A stretch of DNA of 64,000 nucleotides, taken from Microbacterium halophytorum. GTDB taxonomy: Bacteria; Actinomycetota; Actinomycetes; Actinomycetales; Microbacteriaceae. Of this stretch, positions 50,659 to 58,751 are shown piece by piece. Within the stretch, counting starts at the first letter, position 1. Each line of letters starts with the position of its first letter. Under the pieces are notes generated by a model that ran no database searches, was not told the origin of the DNA, and saw only the letters and a list, made by a program, of their open reading frames with translations. Position numbers and translations under genes: made by a program. The stretch spans positions 186,001-250,000 of the forward strand of contig NZ_KZ672983.1 in assembly GCF_002970975.1 (NCBI RefSeq). Reading direction: 5' to 3'.

Positions 50659-53228
50659 CGCCGCACCTCCAGCGTCGTGCCGGCGATCATGACCGATCCC
50701 GATTCGCGTTCCTCCTCCGTCGCCGGCCGCACCTGGCCGCGCTCCGCCACGTAGGCGAGCGACGGGTCCGGCGCCTCCGGGGCGTTCACGAACGACTGGA
50801 AGCGCTTCAGCTTCTCCGGGTCCTTCAGCGTCGCGGCCCACTCGTCCTCGTAACCCTCGACGTGGCGCGCCATGGCCGCGTCGAGGTCGCCCGCGATGCC
50901 GAGCGAGTCATCGAGGATGACGGCGCGCAGCCCGTCCATGCCGCCCTCGAGGTCGGCGACCCACGGCGCCGTGCGCTGCAGGCGGTCGGCCGTGCGGATG
51001 TAGTACATGAAGAAGCGGTCGATCGCCCGGATGAGGCCTTCGTCGTCGAGGCCCTCGACGAGGAGCTCGGCGTGGCGGGGCGTGAAGCCGCCGTTGCCGC
51101 CGACGTACATGTTCCAGCCCTTCTCGGTGGCGATCACGCCGACGTCCTTGCCGCGGGCCTCGGCGCACTCGCGGGCGCATCCGGAGACGCCGACCTTCAG
51201 CTTGTGCGGCGAGCGCAGGCCGCGGTAGCGCAGCTCGAGCCGGATGGCCATGCCCACGGCGTCCAGAACGCCGAAGCGGCACCAGGTCGAGCCGACGCAC
51301 GACTTCACGGTGCGCAGCGATTTGCCGTAGGCCTGGCCCGACTCGAAGCCGGCCTCCACGAGGCGGCCCCAGATCAGGGGCAGCTGCTCGAGGCGGGCGC
51401 CGAACATGTCGATGCGCTGGCCGCCCGTCAGCTTCGTGTACAGGCCGAAGTCGCGCGCGATCTCGCCGATCACGATGAGTCCCTCTGGTGTCACCTCGCC
51501 GCCGGGCATGCGGGGAACGACCGAGTACGAGCCGTCCTTCTGCATGTTCGCCATGACGTGGTCGTTGGTGTCCTGCAGCGCCGCGCTCTCGCCCGCGAGC
51601 ACGTGCTCGCCGACGAGGCCGTGCAGGATGCTCGCGACGGTCGGCTTGCAGATCTCGCAGCCCCGCCCGCGGCCGAAGCGCTCGATCACGGTGCTGAACG
51701 TCGACAGGCCCGACACCGCGACGGCGTCGTAGAGCTCCCGGCGCGAGAGGTCGAAGTGCTCGCACATCGCGGTGCTGACCTGCTTGCCCATCATCGTGAG
51801 CTGGCGGCCGACGATCTTGCCGACCGTCGCGATGCAGCTGCCGCACGTGGCGCCGGCCTTGGTGCAGTCCTTCACGGCCGCCGCGTCCTCGCATCCGTCG
51901 TCGACGACTGCCGACCGGATGGTGCCCGCCGTGACCGACGAGCAGGAGCAGACGATGGCCTCGTCCGGAAGGTCGGTCGTCGGCCGCTCGGCGCCGGGCG
52001 CCGCCAGGAAGGCGGCCGGGTCGGCGCCGAGCGGCCCGCCGACGAGCGGGCGGAGCGCGCCGTAGTCGGCGGCGTCGCCGACGAGGATGCCGCCGAGGAG
52101 CGTCTCGGCGTTGTCGCTGAGCACGAGCTTCTTGTAGACGCCGCCGACGGGATCGGAGTAGACGACGTCGAGCGCGCCCGGCGTCGTGCCGATCGCATCG
52201 CCGAAGCTGGCGACGTCGACGCCCGAGAGCTTCAGCTTCGTCGACTCGTCGAAGCCGTCGAACGCGGCGTCGCCGCCGAGCATGCGGTCGAGGGCGACCT
52301 CTGCCATCTGGTAGCCGGGCGCGACCAGCCCGACGGTGCGGCCGTCGAACGCCGCCACCTCGCCGATCGCGTAGATGTTCGGGTCGCTCGTGCGGCAGCC
52401 GTCGTCGATCACGGCGCCGCCGCGCGGGTTGCATTCCAGGCCGGCCTCGCGGGCGAGCGCGTCGTCGGGGCGCACGCCGACCGTGAAGACGACCACGTCG
52501 GCCGCGTGGCGCGAGCCGTCGGTGAGCTCGTACCCGCCGACGGCGCCCGTCGCATCCGGATCGATACTCGTCGTGCGCGAGCCGGTGCGCACGGCGATGC
52601 CGCGCTCCTCGATGAGCCGGCCGAGCACCTCGCCCGCACCGCGGTCGAGCTGCGCCGACATGAGGTGCGTGCCGGAGTGGATGACCTCGGTGGAGACGTC
52701 GAGCCCCTGCAGGGCGCCCGCCGCCTCGAGGCCGAGCAGCCCGCCGCCGACGACGCGGCCGACGAGCGGCCGGCCCAATTGGGCGGAACGGCTCCGGATG
52801 AACGCCGTGAGCGCCTCCAGGTCGTCGATCGTGCGGTAGACGAAGGTGCCTGGCAGGTGCGCGCCGTCGATCGCGGGCCGCGCCGCGTACGAGCCGGTCG
52901 CGAGCACGAGCGTGTCGTAGTCGAACGTGCGCCCCGACTCGGTGCGAGCGCGGCGGGCGCGCTTGTCGACCTCGGTGACGCGCTCGCCCGTGACGAGCTC
53001 GACCCTCGGGTCGTCGAACGGCCCGCGGTCGAGCGTCAGGTCGTCGGGCGTCGAGCCGGAGAAGAACGCCGTGAGGCCGACCCTGTCGTACGGGGAGCGG
53101 CGCTCCTCACCGACGACGGTGATCCGCCACGCGTCGCCCGACCGCGCGAGCGCGCCCTCCACGAAGCGGTGCGCGACCATGCCGCCGCCCACCACCAGGA
53201 CCCTGTGCTGCGCCTGCTCGCCGCTCAT
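50655..53228 (-). CDS. nirB: Nitrite reductase (NADH) large subunit
   Basis: 857 aa. FAD/NAD part (about 1-400): RVLVVGGGMVAHRFVEGAL, TLVLATGSYAARPAI, GRVVGGGLLGLEAAGAL, YAIGEVAAFDGRTVG. Central BFD-type [2Fe-2S] domain: VCSCSSVTAGTIRSAV and GATCGSCIATVGKIV. C-terminal siroheme/[4Fe-4S] domain: TVKSCVGSTWCRFG and KVGVSGCARECAEARGKDVG supply the four cluster cysteines. Reduces nitrite to ammonia. First gene of nirB-nirD-cysG; a GlnR-like box lies 46-84 bases upstream. Confidence 0.96.
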   Translation of the reverse strand: MSGEQAQHRVLVVGGGMVAHRFVEGALARSGDAWRITVVGEERRSPYDRVGLTAFFSGSTPDDLTLDRGPFDDPRVELVTGERVTEVDKRARRARTESGRTFDYDTLVLATGSYAARPAIDGAHLPGTFVYRTIDDLEALTAFIRSRSAQLGRPLVGRVVGGGLLGLEAAGALQGLDVSTEVIHSGTHLMSAQLDRGAGEVLGRLIEERGIAVRTGSRTTSIDPDATGAVGGYELTDGSRHAADVVVFTVGVRPDDALAREAGLECNPRGGAVIDDGCRTSDPNIYAIGEVAAFDGRTVGLVAPGYQMAEVALDRMLGGDAAFDGFDESTKLKLSGVDVASFGDAIGTTPGALDVVYSDPVGGVYKKLVLSDNAETLLGGILVGDAADYGALRPLVGGPLGADPAAFLAAPGAERPTTDLPDEAIVCSCSSVTAGTIRSAVVDDGCEDAAAVKDCTKAGATCGSCIATVGKIVGRQLTMMGKQVSTAMCEHFDLSRRELYDAVAVSGLSTFSTVIERFGRGRGCEICKPTVASILHGLVGEHVLAGESAALQDTNDHVMANMQKDGSYSVVPRMPGGEVTPEGLIVIGEIARDFGLYTKLTGGQRIDMFGARLEQLPLIWGRLVEAGFESGQAYGKSLRTVKSCVGSTWCRFGVLDAVGMAIRLELRYRGLRSPHKLKVGVSGCARECAEARGKDVGVIATEKGWNMYVGGNGGFTPRHAELLVEGLDDEGLIRAIDRFFMYYIRTADRLQRTAPWVADLEGGMDGLRAVILDDSLGIAGDLDAAMARHVEGYEDEWAATLKDPEKLKRFQSFVNAPEAPDPSLAYVAERGQVRPATEEERESGSVMIAGTTLEVRR

Positions 53229-53533
53229 CCGAACCTCCTGCGTTCCTTCGTGCCTTCACGCTAGGGAGGACGTGTTTCCGCGAGGGTGCCCGGATTGTTT
53301 CGTGCAGGGAACAGATCGGGCGCCGCCGATGCATGCGGAGTCGGTCGGCGCGCGAGCCGCGCCGGTTCGCGGGGCGCGGCCGGAACCCGCTCGATGCGCC
53401 GCGCGCTTCCGGCCGAGGCTCAGGCGGGCCCACCCGTTCGGCGTCCACCTCTGGCGCGGGAATCCGCACGGCCGAGCATCAGTGCGGTCGCGGTCTCGCA
53501 CGCGGCGCTGCGCCGGGGGCCCGGCCGCGCACC
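53229..53533. other. 305-bp gap between nirB and sirB
   Basis: Apart from the GlnR-like site at 53274-53312 and the nirB ribosome-binding region, nothing recognisable: no gene, no strong hairpin. It separates sirB (ending 53534) from nirB, both on the minus strand, so nirB has its own promoter here. Confidence 0.5.
53274..53312 (-). promoter_or_regulatory. GlnR-box-like site upstream of nirB
   Basis: On the minus strand: GTTCC-n6-GAAAC-n7-GCACC-n6-GAAAC. The spacing is identical to the site at 54256-54294, with both GAAAC halves exact and the GTnAC halves degenerate. Placed for activation of nirB under nitrogen limitation. Confidence 0.6.
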
Positions 53534-54208
53534 TCAGCCGCGGACGAGGAGCGCCTCGCGGTAGCGCTGCACCGCGATGTCGACGACGCGCGGGTCGGTG
53601 CCGACCGGATCCGTGACGGCGTCGGCACCGGAATCGGCGATCAGGTTCGCGAAGTGACCCGGCGCGAGCACGTAGCTGGCGATCGTGACCCGCTCCGCCC
53701 CCGCTGCGCGGGCCTCGGCGACGGCCTCGGCGACGCGGGGCGTCGCGCCATAGGCGTAGCCGACCGTGACGGGCAGCGGCAGCCGTTCGGCGAGGGCGGC
53801 CTGCACCGCGCGCACCCGTTCCGCGGCCTCGGGGCGGGACGAGCCGGCGGCGGCGAGGACGACGGCGTCCGTCGGCCCGCACCGGCGCACGCGCTGCGAC
53901 AGGATGTCGGCGAGGAACGGATGCGGCCCGAGTGTGCCGGCCACATCGACGTCGTCGCGCAGGCCGGCCGCCCTGCCGATATCGACGCTCGTGTGGAACC
54001 CGGGCGACAACAGCAGCGGAACGATCACGGCCGGCCCGTCGAAGCCCCGGATGACGTCGTCGATCTTCGGCTCCTGAACGTCGACGAACGCCTCGTGGAG
54101 CTTGACGTCGAGGGCCGTCGCGGTGCGGCGGGCGATCGTGCGGATCACGCGCCTGCCCTGCGTCGAATCCGTTCCGTGCGAGCAGCACACCAGCGCGGGC
54201 GCGGTCAT
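53534..54208 (-). CDS. sirB: Sirohydrochlorin chelatase (CbiX/SirB family)
   Basis: Inserts Fe2+ into sirohydrochlorin (or Co2+ in cobalamin synthesis). 224 aa from ATG 54208 with GGAGG. Two CbiX-like halves: LVCCSHGTDSTQGRRVI with the first metal His, HEAFVDVQEPKIDDVIRGF, VIVPLLLSPGFHTSVDI with the second His, then TDAVVLAAAGSSRPEAAERV, VTVGYAYGATPRVAEAV and VTIASYVLAPGHFANLI. The nearby cysG and nirBD point to siroheme rather than cobalamin. Confidence 0.9.
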   Translation of the reverse strand: MTAPALVCCSHGTDSTQGRRVIRTIARRTATALDVKLHEAFVDVQEPKIDDVIRGFDGPAVIVPLLLSPGFHTSVDIGRAAGLRDDVDVAGTLGPHPFLADILSQRVRRCGPTDAVVLAAAGSSRPEAAERVRAVQAALAERLPLPVTVGYAYGATPRVAEAVAEARAAGAERVTIASYVLAPGHFANLIADSGADAVTDPVGTDPRVVDIAVQRYREALLVRG

Positions 54209-54255
54209 GGGTTCCTCCGTCTGACGTCGAACGGGTTTCACGCTAGCCCCGCCAT

Positions 54256-54294
54256 GTTTCCGACGCCTAACCGGCGACGTTTCCACTGTGTGAC
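54256..54294 (-). promoter_or_regulatory. GlnR-box-like site upstream of sirB
   Basis: On the minus strand: GTCAC-n6-GAAAC-n7-GTTAG-n6-GAAAC, the best of the three sites (one exact GTnAC, both GAAAC exact). It ends 48 bases before the sirB start. It could also affect the divergent transporter at 54457. Confidence 0.7.
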
Positions 54295-54456
54295 GCGCGC
54301 CTTGGTCACTGGTGCATGCCACCGACGGCATACGTGTGGTCTGCGGGAGCTCGGCGGTTGGTGCAGGGCCCGCCTCGCCGCCCCGCTCTGCGGCGCGTTC
54401 CGCCGACCACCAGCGGGTAGCGTTGAGGCAACAACCGCACGGGAGGAGAGCGCCAG

Positions 54457-55932
54457 GTGGCCGAGTACGAACGCGACGACGCGCAGCACGACGACGGCAC
54501 GCCCGGCACCCCGAACGGCGCTGCGCGGCACGCCGCGCCCGGGGGCGATGGCGCACATCGCGACGACGCGGCCCGCGGCGATGAGGCGAACCCTCCGACG
54601 GGGACCCACGCGATCCCCACCTCGACGGGCCTCATCGGCGTGCCCACCGGCTCGATCTACGTGCCCGAGCGCGTGCGCGAGGCGTCCGCCGAGACCGCCC
54701 ACGTGCATCCGGGCGATCGCCTCTCCCCCGCGCGCCGGCTCGCCTACGTCCTGCTCCTGGGCGCGCTCACGGCGCTCGGGCCCTTCACGGTAGACCTGTA
54801 CCTGCCGGCGTTCCCGATGCTCCAGGACGACTTCGGCGCCACCGAGAGCGCCGTGCAGCTCACCCTCACGGGCACGATGGTCGGCTTCGCGGTCGGGCAG
54901 CTGATCGTCGGGCCCCTCAGCGACGTCGTCGGCCGCAGGACCCCTCTGCTGATCGCCACGACGCTGCACGTCATCGCGAGCACGTGCGCGATCTTCGCGC
55001 CCAACCTCGCCGTCCTGGGCGTCGCCCGCGTGCTGATGGGCATCGGCGCGGCCGGCGGCGCGGTCGTCGCGATGGCGATGGTGCGCGACTTGTTCGCGGG
55101 GCGCCGCCTCGTGACCATGCTCGCCCAGCTCGCGCTCGTCACGGGCGTCGCGCCCGTGATCGCGCCCCTGATCGGCTCCGGCCTGCTCGAGGTCATGCCC
55201 TGGCAGGGAATCTTCGTCGTGCTCGCCTGCTACGGCGCGCTCATCCTGGCCTGCGCACTGTTCGCTCTGCCGGAGACGCGGCCGAAGACCGACAGGGCGA
55301 CGGCGGAGACCACCTCCATCCGGCATCGCTACCGCATCGTGTTCAGCGATCGCGTCTATGTCGGCGTGCTGATCATCGGCGCGATGACGTTCTCCGGCCT
55401 GTTCTCGTACCTGTCGAGCTCGTCGTTCCTGTTCCAGGAGACGTACGGGCTGACGACGATCCAGTACGGCGCGGTCTTCGCGGTCAACTCGATCGGCCTC
55501 GTGATCGGCAACCAGATCGCGGCGCGGCTCGCGGCGCGCTTCGGCCCGCAGTGGGTGCTCGCGTTCTCGACGTCGATCCTGCTCGTCGCGGCCGCCGCCA
55601 TCCCCGTCTGCGCCGCCCTCGTCGAGGGCCCGTGGGGCGTCATCGTGCCGCTGTTCTTCTTCATGAGCGCGTGCGGCTTCACGTTCCCGTGCGCCCAGGT
55701 GCTCGCGCTCGACCGGCATCCGGATGCCGCGGGCACCGCCGCGAGCGTGCTGGGCGCCGCCAACAACGGCGTCGCGGGCCTCGTCTCGCCGCTCGTCGGC
55801 GTCATCGCGATCTGGACGGGCGGGATCACGCCGCTGTCGATGGCCTCGATCATGATCGCCTGCTCGGTCGTCGGCATCCTTTCGCTCTGGCTGATCGTGC
55901 GCCCGCGCACGCTCGGCCAGCTCGCGCCGTAG
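54457..55932 (+). CDS. Bcr/CflA-type MFS drug exporter with long N-terminal tail
   Basis: 491 aa from GTG 54457 with GGGAGGAG upstream. The first ~85 residues are hydrophilic and disordered-looking (Asp/His/Gly/Pro-rich), unusual for this family. Then 12 helices with DHA1 Bcr/CflA features: LGALTALGPFTVDLYLPAFP, VGPLSDVVGRRTPLL, RVLMGIGAAGGAVVAMAMVR, QETYGLTTIQYGAVFAVNSI, and DAAGTAASVLGAANNGVAGL. Exports drugs or metabolites; substrate unknown. Confidence 0.88.
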   Translation: MAEYERDDAQHDDGTPGTPNGAARHAAPGGDGAHRDDAARGDEANPPTGTHAIPTSTGLIGVPTGSIYVPERVREASAETAHVHPGDRLSPARRLAYVLLLGALTALGPFTVDLYLPAFPMLQDDFGATESAVQLTLTGTMVGFAVGQLIVGPLSDVVGRRTPLLIATTLHVIASTCAIFAPNLAVLGVARVLMGIGAAGGAVVAMAMVRDLFAGRRLVTMLAQLALVTGVAPVIAPLIGSGLLEVMPWQGIFVVLACYGALILACALFALPETRPKTDRATAETTSIRHRYRIVFSDRVYVGVLIIGAMTFSGLFSYLSSSSFLFQETYGLTTIQYGAVFAVNSIGLVIGNQIAARLAARFGPQWVLAFSTSILLVAAAAIPVCAALVEGPWGVIVPLFFFMSACGFTFPCAQVLALDRHPDAAGTAASVLGAANNGVAGLVSPLVGVIAIWTGGITPLSMASIMIACSVVGILSLWLIVRPRTLGQLAP

Positions 55933-55961
55933 GCGGAACCGCAGCGCGCCATCGGCCCGCT

Positions 55962-56059
55962 GAACACAACGCAGTCGTTCCGAGGCGGCACCGCACGCAG
56001 ATCCGCGGAATCGCCGGGCACCCGACCCAGACCGCACGAACATCGACTGCGTTGTGTTC
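55962..56059. repeat. GAACACAACGCAGTCG-ended element, copy 3
   Basis: 98 bp bounded by perfect 16-base inverted ends (55962-55977 and 56044-56059). The ends match the ACAACGCAG core of the elements at 37551 and 37737, and the length is nearly the same, but the interior is different. Sits between convergent exporter and rocD genes. Confidence 0.75.
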
Positions 56060-56214
56060 AACGCCGACCGCGGGGCGGCCGAGCCGCAGCAGCGGCAGCC
56101 CGCATCCGCCCGCCGAACACCGTGCAGTCGCCGCGCCCCCGCAGGCTTCGGCGGCCGATCTCGGAGCGGAGCGACCACCCCGCTCCACCCGACCCGCCCC
56201 GCAGGTTCCGGCAC

Positions 56215-56310
56215 GATCTTTCGCGCGAAGCGCGGAAGATCGCAGTGCCGAAGCCGAGGACTCCGAATAGAACAGCGGGATTCCGCCGCCCCTCAGGCGG
56301 AAGAATCCCG
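56215..56310 (-). terminator. Two hairpins at the 3' end of rocD
   Basis: Hairpin 1: GATCTTTCGCGC (56215-56226) with GCGCGGAAGATC (56230-56241), one mismatch, three-base loop. Hairpin 2: CGGGATTCCGCC (56276-56287) with GGCGGAAGAATCCCG (56296-56310), spanning the rocD stop codon at 56293-56295. Likely terminators of the ddaH-rocD transcript. Confidence 0.55.
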
Positions 56311-57483
56311 GTCCAACACGATCCTCAATTGCTCCACGCCCCAACTCAGCTCGGAGGCCCGGATGGTGAGGGGCGGCGCAAGCCGCACGGTCTGGCCGTG
56401 CGTGTCCTTCGCGAGCACGCCGCGGCCCAACAGGGCCTCGGTGATCTCGCGGCCCGTTCCGGCCGCGGGGTCGATGTCGACCCCCGCCCACAGGCCGACG
56501 CGGCGGAAGCCCGTGATGCCGCGGCCCACGAGCGGCTCGAGCAGGGACTCGAGGTGGTCGCCGAGCATCCCGGCGCGCTCGACGATCTCGCCGCCCTGCA
56601 GCAGTTGGACGACGCGCAGGCCGACGGCCGAGGCGAGCGGGTTGCCGCCGAAGGTCGAGCCGTGCTCGCCCGGGCGCAGCACCCCGAGCACCGCCTCGTC
56701 GCCGACGACGGCGGAGACCGGCACGATGCCGCCGCCGAGCGCCTTGCCGAGGAGGTACAAGTCGGGGACGACGCCCTCGCGGTCGCACGCGAACGTCGTG
56801 CCGGTGCGGCCGAGCCCCGACTGGATCTCGTCGGCGACGAACAGCACGTTCTGCTCGCTCGTGATCTCGCGCACGCGGCGCAGGTAGCCGTCGGGCGGCA
56901 CGACGACGCCGGCCTCGCCCTGGATCGGCTCGATCAGCACCGCGACGGTCGTCTCGTCGATCGCCGCGGCGATCGCGTCGGCGTCGCCGAACGGCACCGA
57001 GACGAAGCCGGGCGCGAACGGCCCGAAGTCGCCGCGCGCCTCCTCGTCGTCGCTGAAGCCGACGATCGTCGAGGTGCGGCCGTGGAAGTTGCCGTGCGCG
57101 ACGACGATCGTCGCGGCATCCGGGGCCACGCCCTTCACGCGGTACCCCCACGCCCTGGCGACCTTGATGCCGGTCTCGACGGCCTCGGCACCGGTGTTCA
57201 TCGGCAGCACGAGGTCTTTGCCGCACAGCTCGGCGAGCGCCGCGGCGAACGGCTCGAGCTGGTCGGAGCGGAACGCGCGGCTCGTGAGCGTCGCGCGCGA
57301 GAGCTGCTCGGTCGCGGCCGCCACGAGATCCGGATGCCGGTGGCCGAAGTTCAGCGCCGAGTAGCCCGCGAGCATGTCGAGGTACCGGCGGCCGTCGACG
57401 TCGGTCGCCCAGACGCCTTCGGCCTCGGCGATCGTGACGTCGAGCGGCGCGTAGTTACGGGCGACGTGGGGTTCAGCGGTCAT
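56293..57483 (-). CDS. rocD: Ornithine aminotransferase
   Basis: Transfers the delta-amino group of ornithine to 2-oxoglutarate, giving glutamate semialdehyde/P5C. 396 aa, class III PLP aminotransferase: YLDMLAGYSALNFGHRHP, LVLPMNTGAEAVETGIKVAR, ATIVVAHGNFHGRTSTIVGF, VLFVADEIQSGLGRTG, and the PLP lysine in LYLLGKALGGGIVPVSAVV. Four bases after ddaH on the same strand; its product P5C is the substrate of PutA, encoded just upstream in the same direction. Confidence 0.94.
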   Translation of the reverse strand: MTAEPHVARNYAPLDVTIAEAEGVWATDVDGRRYLDMLAGYSALNFGHRHPDLVAAATEQLSRATLTSRAFRSDQLEPFAAALAELCGKDLVLPMNTGAEAVETGIKVARAWGYRVKGVAPDAATIVVAHGNFHGRTSTIVGFSDDEEARGDFGPFAPGFVSVPFGDADAIAAAIDETTVAVLIEPIQGEAGVVVPPDGYLRRVREITSEQNVLFVADEIQSGLGRTGTTFACDREGVVPDLYLLGKALGGGIVPVSAVVGDEAVLGVLRPGEHGSTFGGNPLASAVGLRVVQLLQGGEIVERAGMLGDHLESLLEPLVGRGITGFRRVGLWAGVDIDPAAGTGREITEALLGRGVLAKDTHGQTVRLAPPLTIRASELSWGVEQLRIVLDRDSSA

Positions 57484-57486
57484 GGT

Positions 57487-58362
57487 TCACTTCCTCAGCT
57501 CGAGGGTGCAGCACTTGATGCCGCCGCCGCCCAGCAGCAGCTCGGACAGGTCGACGGGCTCCGGCTCGTAGCCGCGCTCGCGCAGCTGCCGCTGGAAGCC
57601 CTCGGCGCGCGGCGAGCAGAACACGTGCAGGCCGTCGCTCGAGGCGTTCAGCCCGAACGCGTCGCCATCGGCGTCGGCGACCCGGATCGCGTCGGGGAAG
57701 CGTCGTTCGAGCTCGGCCCTGCTGGCGTCGTCGAACGCGCCGGGCAGGTACGCGATCGTCGCCCGCTCACCCGGCGCCACGACGGGGTCGAGCACCGTGA
57801 GCGCCGTGTCGAGGTGGTAGAAGCGCGGGTCCGTCAGCGTCAGCGAGACGACCTCGCGGCCGAACACCTCGGCCAGCTCGGCATGGCTGTCACCGGATGA
57901 CCGGAAGCCGCGGCCCGCGAGGATCACGTCGCCGGCGAGCAGGAAGTCGCCCTCGCCCTCGTTCGTGAGCTCGGGCATCCGGGTGTCGAAGCCCTGCGAG
58001 CGGAACCATGCGGCGAACAGCTCCTCCTCGCCGCGGCGCTCGGCGAAGCGGAACTTCGGCACGTAGGCGATGCCGTCGAGCACGAAGCCGCCGTTGGCCG
58101 TGTAGACCATGTCGGGGAGGCCCTGGCCCGGTTCGATCAGCTCGACCTCGTGACCGAGTTCGATGTACGTGTCGTACAGCGCGCGCCACTGGCGCACCGC
58201 GAGCGACGTGTCGGTCGGCTCGTCGGGGTGCATCCACGGGTTGATCGAGTACGAGACCGTGAACTGGCTCGGCTCGCACATCAGGAAGCGACGCTTCGAC
58301 ATCGTGCGCTGCGGCGCCTCTGCCTCGGTGGTCGCGGTGGGTTCGGTGAGCTGCGGGGACAT
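57487..58362 (-). CDS. ddaH: Dimethylargininase/arginine-dihydrolase-like hydrolase
   Basis: 291 aa guanidine-modifying enzyme. MCEPSQFTVSYSINPWMHPD near the N-terminus, DMVYTANGGFVLDG (substrate Asp), NEGEGDFLLAGDVILAGRG, FYHLDTALTVLDP with catalytic His, and the C-terminal LLLGGGGIKCCTLELRK with catalytic Cys284 or Cys285. DDAH makes citrulline and a methylamine from methylated arginine. Relatives with the INPWM motif include arginine dihydrolases that give ornithine, which would feed the adjacent RocD directly. The exact activity is undecided. Confidence 0.82.
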   Translation of the reverse strand: MSPQLTEPTATTEAEAPQRTMSKRRFLMCEPSQFTVSYSINPWMHPDEPTDTSLAVRQWRALYDTYIELGHEVELIEPGQGLPDMVYTANGGFVLDGIAYVPKFRFAERRGEEELFAAWFRSQGFDTRMPELTNEGEGDFLLAGDVILAGRGFRSSGDSHAELAEVFGREVVSLTLTDPRFYHLDTALTVLDPVVAPGERATIAYLPGAFDDASRAELERRFPDAIRVADADGDAFGLNASSDGLHVFCSPRAEGFQRQLRERGYEPEPVDLSELLLGGGGIKCCTLELRK

Positions 58363-58548
58363 GGCGCTCCTCGTCGTGAAACGGATGGCGGACGCTGTCC
58401 TGGGGCCCGCCGGAGCAACCTAACGCCTACGCACGAGCACGCCAGAGCCATTGTGGCACGCGGATGTCGCGAGCCGGCTGAGGCGCGGGGAAGCCGAGGC
58501 GCGGCGGCCCGTGCCCCGACGCCCTCGCCACGAGAGCGATCATCACCC

Positions 58549-58740
58549 GAATGGGCGCCCCAGGGGGCAACAACCGCGACCTCAGGATCTCCCCACCGCC
58601 GCAGGGCGCAGGTGTCGCCCCGAATGGGCGCCCCAGAGGTCGACAACTGCGACCGCAACGGGCCCAGGCGGTCCGACGCGGTGAACAGTGCAGTCCGCCC
58701 CGAATGGGCGGTCTGCGGGGCGACAACCGCGACCGCGAGT
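58549..58740. repeat. Three ~35-bp direct repeats
   Basis: Copies at about 58549-58582, 58623-58657 and 58703-58737, each CGAATGGGCG(C/G)... followed by (G/T)CRACAACNGCGACC. They occupy much of the 389-bp gap between the 3' end of putA and the 5' end of ddaH. The GGGCGACAACCGCGACC part is the complement of the motif repeated at 17473-17594. No gene in this gap. Confidence 0.7.
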
Positions 58741-58751
58741 GCGCGGCCCCG

